From: Pelotomaculum sp. UBA1371
Lineage (GTDB): Bacteria; Bacillota; Desulfotomaculia; Desulfotomaculales; Pelotomaculaceae
Length of the DNA stretch: 12,726 nt
Direction: 5' to 3'
Assembly (NCBI GenBank): GCA_002305915.1
Contig: DBRJ01000060.1
Coordinates: 8,153 to 20,878, forward strand
The notes under the pieces are model-generated. The model was not told the origin of the DNA. It ran no database searches and worked only from the letters and a program-made list of their open reading frames with translations. Shown here in pieces: positions 7,741 to 12,726 of this stretch. Positions within the stretch are counted from its first letter, which is position 1, and the number at the start of each line of letters is the position of its first letter. The position numbers and the translations under genes are program-made.

Positions 7741-7767
7741 ATCAGGGTGGGCGAAAGCCCACCTGAT
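7741..7767 (+). promoter_or_regulatory. strong GAAA-loop hairpin in the leader of the creatininase-family gene
   Basis: ATCAG, a bulged G and GTGGGC (7741-7752) pair with GCCCAC and CTGAT (7757-7767) around a GAAA tetraloop, 11 pairs in all. Flanking CCT (7736-7738) and AGG (7769-7771) could extend it across a small internal loop. No T tract follows, so it is not a normal terminator. It ends 44 bases before the start codon and may be a transcript-stabilising or protein-binding element. Confidence 0.45.
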
Positions 7768-7811
7768 TAGGATTATTACAGAAAGAAAAATAATTTGCCT
7801 GGAGGATTATT

Positions 7812-8570
7812 ATGAGCATATTAAGCAAAATGACAGGCAACCAATACATTAATGGAAAAAATTTTGACAAGGCAATTCTTGCCGTCGGGTCCTGTGAAAA
7901 CCACGGTTTTCACCTGCCCTATGGGACCGATACATTTGTTTCGGCGATGCTTTCGGAAAAGGTGGCTGAAGAGGTAGAAGGCCTTCTGGTGCTGCCGCCG
8001 GTCAATGTCGGGATGAGCCAGCATTATGCCCATTTTCCCTTTACCCTGAGCCTCCAACCGGAGACGCTGATAGCCGTACTCAAGGACATCATGCGCTGTG
8101 TGGTCAAAAACGGCATTAAAAAAATTTTTATTATGAACGGCCATGATGGAAATATCGCTCCCATTGAAATTGCCGCCAGAAGCATCAAGCTGGAGTTTCC
8201 CGAGGTACGAATAGCATCCCTGGACGCCTGGTGGGTTACCGCCGGAAACCTTCTGCCACCCGGTACTTTCGAAGTCTGGAACGGGCTTGGCCACGCAGGA
8301 GAAGGTGAAACATCCATTGGGCTGGCCCTGTTCCCCGAATTGATTGAAATGGAGCATGCCCGGGGTGTTGTGCCCAACCTGCCGGAACATGTAGAAATTA
8401 AGTGGAATTTTGCTGAATTGACCAATACAGGGGCAACCGGCGACCCATCCAAAGCAACCGCCGAAAAAGGCGCTAAGATGGTGGATGTTCTCCTCAAAGC
8501 AGTGGTTCAATTCATCAAGGATATGGACGCAAGGGACTGGAATTACTCGTCCGAACAATCCGCCCTGTAG
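7812..8570 (+). CDS. creatininase-family metal-dependent amidohydrolase
   Basis: The 252-residue product is of normal length for the creatininase family (creatinine amidohydrolase, FAPy deformylase, MftE-type peptidase), cytoplasmic enzymes that use two metal ions to cut cyclic or linear amides. Visible marks are GSCENHGFHLPYGTD (26-40) with presumed metal ligands E29, H31 and D40, NGHDGN (109-114) with H111, and HAGEGETS (161-168) with E164. In most relatives the first motif reads GSxEQHGPHLP and the second NGHGGN, so both are slightly altered here. Catalytic metal ligands appear intact. GGAGG lies 7 bases ahead of the ATG. The gene follows the liv importer on the same strand, which suggests it may act on an imported amide; the substrate is unknown. 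Confidence 0.88.
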   Translation: MSILSKMTGNQYINGKNFDKAILAVGSCENHGFHLPYGTDTFVSAMLSEKVAEEVEGLLVLPPVNVGMSQHYAHFPFTLSLQPETLIAVLKDIMRCVVKNGIKKIFIMNGHDGNIAPIEIAARSIKLEFPEVRIASLDAWWVTAGNLLPPGTFEVWNGLGHAGEGETSIGLALFPELIEMEHARGVVPNLPEHVEIKWNFAELTNTGATGDPSKATAEKGAKMVDVLLKAVVQFIKDMDARDWNYSSEQSAL

Positions 8571-8594
8571 AATTGTTTCAAAAGGCCGTTTTAC

Positions 8595-8623
8595 AAGCCA
8601 CCATCCGGTGGCTTTTCGTTTTT
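8595..8623 (+). terminator. intrinsic terminator after the creatininase-family gene
   Basis: A perfect 8-bp stem, AAGCCACC (8595-8602) with GGTGGCTT (8607-8614), carries an ATCC loop and is followed by TTTT, CG and five T's. It lies 24 bases after the stop codon and sets this gene apart from the decarboxylase-like gene downstream. Confidence 0.8.
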
Positions 8624-8854
8624 CGTGCGCCCGGCAGGGAGAAGTTTGTAATACCCCGGCTGACGGGTGCGGACCATTTCTATTAAGTTTTAATATAGTG
8701 AAAACAAGTGGCAATCAAACCGGACTACAGTCTGTAACACTGGCGTGCAGGCTGAAACAGGCTGGGATTCTGTGGCGGGTTCAGCGGTCTTTGCCTTTTA
8801 AGGACATTTAGATATTTAAATTATATTTATTGTTCAGGAACTTCTCATTTGCTC

Positions 8855-8882
8855 TGGATACCGGGTAGAAATAAGATATAAT
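8855..8882 (+). promoter_or_regulatory. promoter candidate, distal, for the decarboxylase-like gene
   Basis: TGGATA (8855-8860), 16 bases and a perfect TATAAT (8877-8882). The -35 box matches four of six consensus bases. It would give a leader of about 240 bases. Confidence 0.4.
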
Positions 8883-8999
8883 GATTTTTAAAACCAGACA
8901 ACACTTTAATTAAAAGATGCTGGAAAGGCTGAGTATTGGCTTATTGATCCTATAGTTGTTTATCCCGACAATTTTCCAGGCAAAAACCGATTATCATGT

Positions 9000-9029
9000 A
9001 CATCTAGCCATAAGTTGCAGTATAATTGT
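9000..9029 (+). promoter_or_regulatory. promoter candidate, proximal, for the decarboxylase-like gene
   Basis: A TGTACA box (about 8998-9003) is followed after 18 bases by TATAAT (about 9022-9027). A second TATAAT lies a little further on (about 9036-9041) but without a well-spaced -35 box. Positions are read by eye and may be off by a base or two. Confidence 0.35.
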
Positions 9030-9129
9030 TTTATTATAATCTGATAAGAATACAGGGCACGTCTTTGAGCCTGGCTTAAACTGAAACTGCTCTGCATTAT
9101 AAATGATTCAGGAGGTTCTTTAACGAGTT

Positions 9130-10383
9130 ATGGCAGAAAAAAAATTACCCTTTTCCAAGGAGCAACTGGTTCAGATTATTGAACAATACCCCACTCCTTT
9201 TCATATCTACGACGAGAAGGCTATCCGGGCAAATGCCCGGGATTTGCTGAGGGCTTTCTCCTGGGCGCCGGGGTTCAAGGAATACTTCGCGGTAAAAGCG
9301 ACACCCAACCCTCATATATTAAAAATGCTGCACGAAGAGGGGTTCGGGGCTGATTGCAGTTCCCTGGCGGAATTGATCCTAGCCGAGCGGACCGGTATTA
9401 AAGGTGAGGAAATTATGTTCACCTCCAACGATACCCCGGCGGAGGAATTTAAACTGGCCAGGGAACTGGGGGCTGTGATAAATCTGGATGACATCAGCCA
9501 TATCGAGTACCTGGAAAGACATGCCGGACTTCCCGAAATGCTATCCTTCCGGTATAACCCCGGGCCCCTGCGTAAGGGCGGTAATGCTATTATCGGTACT
9601 CCGGAAAATGCCAAATATGGCCTGACCCGGAAGCAGCTTCTGGAAGCCCTGGCAATTGTGCGGGAAAGGGGTGTGAAGCGGTTCGGCCTGCACACAATGG
9701 TTATCTCCAATGAACTGGACCCGGAATACTTTATTGAAACGGCCAGGATGATGTTTGAGCTGGCTCTGGAAGTTTACAGCACCCTTAATATCCGCGTTGA
9801 TCTGATCAACCTCGGCGGCGGCATCGGCATCCCCTACCGTCCCGAAGAAGAGGCTGTGGATTTAGCTTTTCTGGGCAGGGGTATTCGCCGTTCTTATGAG
9901 GAAAAGATCGTTGCCGGCGGATTGCACCCGGTCAAGCTGGCTATGGAAAGCGGGCGGATGATTACCGGACCCTATGGTTACCTGGTAGCGACAGTTTTGC
10001 ACAGGAAGGAAACGTACAAAAGCTATGTCGGTCTGGACGCCTGTATGTCTGATTTAATGCGCCCGGGAATGTACGGAGCTTATCACCACATCACTGTAGC
10101 CGGTAAAGAAGAATGGCCGCACAGCTGCCTGTACGATGTTACCGGTTCCCTTTGCGAGAACAACGACAAGTTTGCCGTTGATCGAAAGCTGCCGGAAATC
10201 CATACCGGGGACATCCTGGTTATTCATGATACCGGCGCGCACGGGCATGCCATGGGCTTCAATTACAACGGAAAGCTGCGACCGGCCGAACTGCTGCTGA
10301 AGCCGGACGGCAAGGTCGAAATGATTCGCCGGGCAGAAACTATTGAGGACTATTTTGCCACCCTGGATTTTTCGAAACTATAA
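9130..10383 (+). CDS. fold-III PLP decarboxylase, variant of the diaminopimelate decarboxylase family
   Basis: A 417-residue PLP-dependent alanine-racemase-fold decarboxylase; the family removes the carboxylate at the D-centre of meso-diaminopimelate to give lysine, or acts on ornithine, arginine or related amino acids. Visible features are the PLP lysine K56 in YFAVKATPNP, H188 in GLHTMVISNE, glycine loop LGGGIGIPY (228-236), ESGR (273-276), and the C-terminal catalytic pair C342-E343 in GSLCENNDKFAVDRKLP. Classical LysA proteins usually have HIGSQ, EPGR and GAY; here these read HTMVIS, ESGR and GAHGHAMG (369-376), so the substrate pocket differs. The core catalytic residues remain. AGGAGG lies 14 bases before the ATG, which is long, but no better in-frame start exists. 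No lysine riboswitch precedes it. It may be a true LysA of a divergent subgroup or act on another amino acid; lysA is not assigned. Confidence 0.82.
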   Translation: MAEKKLPFSKEQLVQIIEQYPTPFHIYDEKAIRANARDLLRAFSWAPGFKEYFAVKATPNPHILKMLHEEGFGADCSSLAELILAERTGIKGEEIMFTSNDTPAEEFKLARELGAVINLDDISHIEYLERHAGLPEMLSFRYNPGPLRKGGNAIIGTPENAKYGLTRKQLLEALAIVRERGVKRFGLHTMVISNELDPEYFIETARMMFELALEVYSTLNIRVDLINLGGGIGIPYRPEEEAVDLAFLGRGIRRSYEEKIVAGGLHPVKLAMESGRMITGPYGYLVATVLHRKETYKSYVGLDACMSDLMRPGMYGAYHHITVAGKEEWPHSCLYDVTGSLCENNDKFAVDRKLPEIHTGDILVIHDTGAHGHAMGFNYNGKLRPAELLLKPDGKVEMIRRAETIEDYFATLDFSKL

Positions 10384-10453
10384 CGCATCCAGGATTAACC
10401 CGTGGTCAGCGCAAAGCCGGTGGTCTCCCTATTCAAAATAATTTTGTTATATC

Positions 10454-10481
10454 TTTACACAATTATTTCCTTGGGTATTAT
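10454..10481 (+). promoter_or_regulatory. promoter candidate for the cysteine-synthase-like gene
   Basis: TTTACA (10454-10459), 16 bases and TATTAT (10476-10481); each box matches five of six consensus bases. It leaves a leader of about 160 bases with no recognised riboswitch. A GGAGG near 10579 in that leader is not followed by a start codon. Confidence 0.5.
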
Positions 10482-10645
10482 TTCCTGTGTTTAAAAAACG
10501 TCTGCATCAAGTTCTGCAAAACGTGCCGGGATTCTTTCTAAAAGGCAGGAGAATGGTCCAACGGTATGGAATAGTAGGAGGATAGTACAGTAATCAAATA
10601 ATAATAGTAGACATAAATTTGCATTTTGTTGGAGGCGAACAAAAC

Positions 10646-11554
10646 ATGGATATCTTTTCTGCTATCGGTAATACGCCACTTGTTCAATTAAAGACTCTGA
10701 CCAACGGGACAAAGGCGAAGATTTTTGGAAAATTGGAAGGATCCAACCCCGGAGGTTCAATTAAGGACCGGCCTGCTTATTACATGATAAAAAAGGCGGA
10801 AGAGTCCGGAGTGCTCACCAGGGGCAAGACTATTCTGGAGGCTACTTCAGGCAATACAGGTATTGCCATAGCGATGATTGGGGCGGCCAGGGGCTATCCG
10901 GTCAAGCTCGTTATTCCCGGATGTGTCAGTTCCGAGAGAAGCCGCATCCTGGAGGCCTATGGAGCGGAGGTAATCCTGACGCCTGCCAATGAGGGCACCG
11001 ACGGTTCAATCCGGGAGGCCGCCCGGATCATACAGGAGGAACCCGATAAATATTTCATGCCCAATCAGTTCACGAACGAAAACAATTCCCTGGCACATTA
11101 TGAGTCGACGGGACCGGAAATATTTTCTCAAACCCGCGGGGAGATTGATGTGCTTGTAGCCGGGATGGGAACCACGGGAACGCTGATGGGAATAGGCATG
11201 TATTTAAAAGAGAAAAAACCGCAAGTTAAAATTGTCGGTGTGGAACCAATGAAGGGACACGCCATTCAGGGTCTAAAAAACATGGAAGAGGCCATAGTTC
11301 CCAAAATCTATCATCCCGAACTGCTTGACGAGAAGATTAATGTGGAGGATGACGAGGCTTTTGAAATGGCGAGGCTGCTGGCTACGAAGGAAGGAATTTT
11401 TGCGGGTATGTCCAGCGGCGCGGCTTTGGCCGGGGCCTTGCGGATAGCTAAGACGATGGATTCAGGCAATATTGTGGTAATTATGCCCGACCGCGGCGAC
11501 CGCTACCTGAGCACCACCTTGTTCCGTTCCATCTGTGCAAAATGCTCGCCCTAA
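10646..11554 (+). CDS. cysteine-synthase-family PLP enzyme (CysK/CysM type)
   Basis: A 302-residue fold-II PLP enzyme. The family makes cysteine from O-acetylserine (or a related activated serine) and sulfide, but close relatives build other beta-substituted alanines such as diaminopropionate precursors. Seen here: PLP lysine K40 in NPGGSIKDRPA, substrate loop TSGNTG (67-72), phosphate-binding GMGTTGT (173-179), SSGAA (256-260) and the closing PDRGDRYLST (281-290). The C-terminus is short and ends ICAKCSP, a CxxC pair not expected in the standard fold. ATG 10646 is preferred, with GGAGG 10 bases ahead, over an upstream TTG at 10619. The gene lies between a decarboxylase-like gene and an exporter gene, both on the same strand. 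Cysteine synthesis is the default reading; a specialised role is possible. Confidence 0.87.
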   Translation: MDIFSAIGNTPLVQLKTLTNGTKAKIFGKLEGSNPGGSIKDRPAYYMIKKAEESGVLTRGKTILEATSGNTGIAIAMIGAARGYPVKLVIPGCVSSERSRILEAYGAEVILTPANEGTDGSIREAARIIQEEPDKYFMPNQFTNENNSLAHYESTGPEIFSQTRGEIDVLVAGMGTTGTLMGIGMYLKEKKPQVKIVGVEPMKGHAIQGLKNMEEAIVPKIYHPELLDEKINVEDDEAFEMARLLATKEGIFAGMSSGAALAGALRIAKTMDSGNIVVIMPDRGDRYLSTTLFRSICAKCSP

Positions 11555-11606
11555 GATCTTTGAAATGTATCTTTTTAACTGTAAGCTATATACTATGTTT
11601 ATACCC

Positions 11607-11638
11607 GGCGGCTGACTTGCAAGGCCGCCTGATTTTTT
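11607..11638 (+). terminator. terminator-like hairpin between the cysteine-synthase-like gene and the exporter gene
   Basis: GGCGGC (11607-11612) pairs with GCCGCC (11624-11629) around an 11-base loop, then TGA and six T's (11633-11638). The T's run straight into a GGAGG at 11639-11643, so the element sits at the edge of the next gene's ribosome site. It may end the upstream transcript or only attenuate it. Confidence 0.65.
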
Positions 11639-11662
11639 GGAGGAAGGCAAGGAATCAAGATT

Positions 11663-12559
11663 ATGGATACAGCAAAAGTAGGGACCGGGCGAACCGGCCT
11701 GGGTACGTTCCTGGTCCTGTTTGCGACTGTTTGTATGAGTACGGAGGCCGTCGCGGCCAAGATTGCCTACGAGGGCGGAGCTACGGTGATGATTGTCCTT
11801 ACGCTGAGGTACATTCTGGCAGCTGTTGTGTTCTGGCTGTTAATCCGGTTGGGCCGCTATGACTACAGGCTTTCCCGGAAGCAGTTGTTGTCTGTGCTGG
11901 CCCTTTCCCTGGGAACTCAAACACTTACCGTACTGGCTTTGTTTGAGGCCTTTCGCTTTATTCCGGCCGGCATGGCCATCCTGTTTCTTTACCTTTACCC
12001 AGTTCTTGTTACGATCCTGGCTGTTTTCTTTTTAAAGGAACCCCTAACCCTGCAAAAGGGGCTGGCGCTGATAATCACCTTAGCCGGCTGCGTCATTATT
12101 CTGGGGCAGCCGGTCAGCAATCTGGACCTGCGCGGTGTGTTGCTCTCCCTGGCTGCAGCTGTCACCAACTCAGTCTTTCTGATTGGGACCGCCCGGTTGT
12201 TGAACAGCATTCAGACGCCGGTTTACAACGCCTATGTTTCCACCGTTGTGGCGCTGGCAACGGGTTTGCTGGCCCTGTCCCGGGGCCAGGCAAGCCTTGA
12301 TTTTAACCGGGACGCCTGGCTAGCCATCATTGCTCTTGCTATTTTTGCCACCGTCCTGGCCATGGCGGCCTTTTTCAGGGGGATTAAGGAAATAGGCGCC
12401 TCCCGGGCGGCCATTATCAGTACCTTCGAGCCGGCAGCAACAGCCATTCTTGCTTTTCTAGTCCTGGGGGAGGTCCTGACAATCTGGCAGATAGCCGGAG
12501 GGGTTATAGTATTAAGCGGCGTCCTGGTACTGAGGATGCCGCAGGGCAGGTTTTCCTGA
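11663..12559 (+). CDS. EamA/DMT-family inner-membrane transporter
   Basis: The 298-residue product has the usual size and two-repeat layout of ten-helix EamA (drug/metabolite) transporters, many of which export amino acids or metabolites and some of which import. Repeat 1 covers about 12-148 and repeat 2 about 155-290. Family signs are MSTEAVAAKIAYEGG in the first helices, LRYILAAVVFW (48-58), FIPAGMAILFLYLYPVLV (99-116), and in repeat 2 GASRAAIISTFEPAATAIL (245-263) followed by LGEVLT (268-273). ATG 11663 has AAGGA 9 bases ahead. No promoter is evident in the short gap, so it is probably read through the preceding terminator-like element. The substrate cannot be deduced; the neighbouring amino-acid enzymes make an amino acid or derivative a fair guess. 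Confidence 0.88.
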   Translation: MDTAKVGTGRTGLGTFLVLFATVCMSTEAVAAKIAYEGGATVMIVLTLRYILAAVVFWLLIRLGRYDYRLSRKQLLSVLALSLGTQTLTVLALFEAFRFIPAGMAILFLYLYPVLVTILAVFFLKEPLTLQKGLALIITLAGCVIILGQPVSNLDLRGVLLSLAAAVTNSVFLIGTARLLNSIQTPVYNAYVSTVVALATGLLALSRGQASLDFNRDAWLAIIALAIFATVLAMAAFFRGIKEIGASRAAIISTFEPAATAILAFLVLGEVLTIWQIAGGVIVLSGVLVLRMPQGRFS

Positions 12560-12564
12560 TTCCC

Positions 12565-12602
12565 CCGGGACTGGGAGACATTGTCCCGGTGTAGAGTTTT
12601 TT
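12565..12602 (+). terminator. terminator candidate after the exporter gene
   Basis: A perfect 7-bp GC-rich stem, CCGGGAC (12565-12571) with GTCCCGG (12583-12589), has an 11-base loop. Six T's come only 7 bases later (12597-12602). It lies between convergent genes. The distance to the T tract lowers confidence. Confidence 0.6.
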
Positions 12603-12604
12603 GA

Positions 12605-12726
12605 TCAAAGCAACGCCAGGAGCAACCAGAGATGGCGGTGGTGCAGTGAATCAATGAAAAAAGCATTGAACAGGAGGGCAATCAGGGCGGCTTTAATCCA
12701 GAGGTTGTCTGTATGCCTGGCCTTTC
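12605..12726 (-). CDS. C-terminal end of a membrane protein, possibly O-antigen-ligase-like (partial)
   Basis: On the minus strand a frame enters from the right edge and reads 39 codons to TGA at 12607-12605. It shows ARHTDNLWIKAALIALL, then NAFFIDSLHHRH and WLLLALL. Two hydrophobic stretches broken by an IDSLHHRH turn are reminiscent of the end of O-antigen ligase / polymerase (Wzy/WaaL-type) proteins, which often finish with a D-S-L and a final helix. That identification is by resemblance only. Its stop is close to the exporter's terminator, so the two genes converge. Confidence 0.5.
   Translation of the reverse strand, partial: KARHTDNLWIKAALIALLFNAFFIDSLHHRHLWLLLALL

Larger units (their letters stand above)
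8624..9129 (+). other. long non-coding spacer before the decarboxylase-like gene
   Basis: About 500 bases hold no convincing gene; an open frame running from 8485 to 8811 overlaps the preceding gene and the terminator and has no family character. The stretch contains two promoter candidates (listed separately) and a short TACAG-T-CTGTA dyad at 8726-8736. I looked for lysine riboswitch (L-box) and T-box consensus elements, since the downstream enzyme resembles a lysine-pathway decarboxylase, and saw neither. The rest is AT-rich with no recognised content. Confidence 0.5.

Noticed and set aside
7821..8714. 297-codon open frame antisense to the creatininase-family gene
   Set aside because: The forward gene has intact catalytic motifs and a good ribosome site; the reverse frame runs through the terminator and resembles no known protein.
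8624..9129. Lysine riboswitch or T-box ahead of the decarboxylase-like gene
   Set aside because: None of the conserved L-box or T-box sequence elements could be found by reading the stretch.

Overview
The window looks like a chromosomal segment from a Gram-positive, Clostridia-type bacterium, possibly of the Peptococcaceae group. The grounds are strong GGAGG ribosome sites, intrinsic terminators, a lipobox lipoprotein, sigma-A-type promoters with TATAAT boxes, and moderate GC with AT-rich spacers. The genus assignment is an inference from gene style, not proven by a marker.

Left edge (1-1800): a protein-like reading frame of an unrecognised protein runs in from the left and is interrupted by one in-frame TGA at 96-98. 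After a spacer with nested dyads and a near-consensus promoter come three same-strand genes: a MarR-family regulator, a 79-residue stand-alone HAAS-type (permease-prefix) protein, and a four-helix DUF2269-like membrane protein. A clear terminator ends the group. A small nitroreductase on the minus strand converges on this terminator.

Centre (2400-7600): a complete branched-chain-amino-acid-type ABC importer in the order livG-livF-livH-livM-livK. The first four genes overlap or nearly touch. The lipoprotein binding protein comes last, behind a 99-base gap and its own strong ribosome site. A promoter with an operator-like dyad at the expected start of transcription, and a roughly 200-base leader with competing hairpins, lie ahead of livG.

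Right half (7600-12560): a creatininase-family metal hydrolase with its own terminator, a 559-base spacer, a variant fold-III PLP decarboxylase resembling diaminopimelate decarboxylase, a cysteine-synthase-like PLP enzyme, and an EamA/DMT-type exporter. The last 120 bases hold the C-terminal end of a minus-strand membrane protein, perhaps an O-antigen-ligase-like protein.

Most genes are intact members of known families that handle amino acids: import, amide hydrolysis, decarboxylation, beta-substitution, export. Each right-half gene appears to have its own spacer, and there is no proof that they form one pathway. The features most worth a second look are the TGA-interrupted frame at the left edge, the liv leader, and the variant decarboxylase / synthase-like / exporter group. 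I found no RNA genes, insertion sequences or CRISPR arrays.
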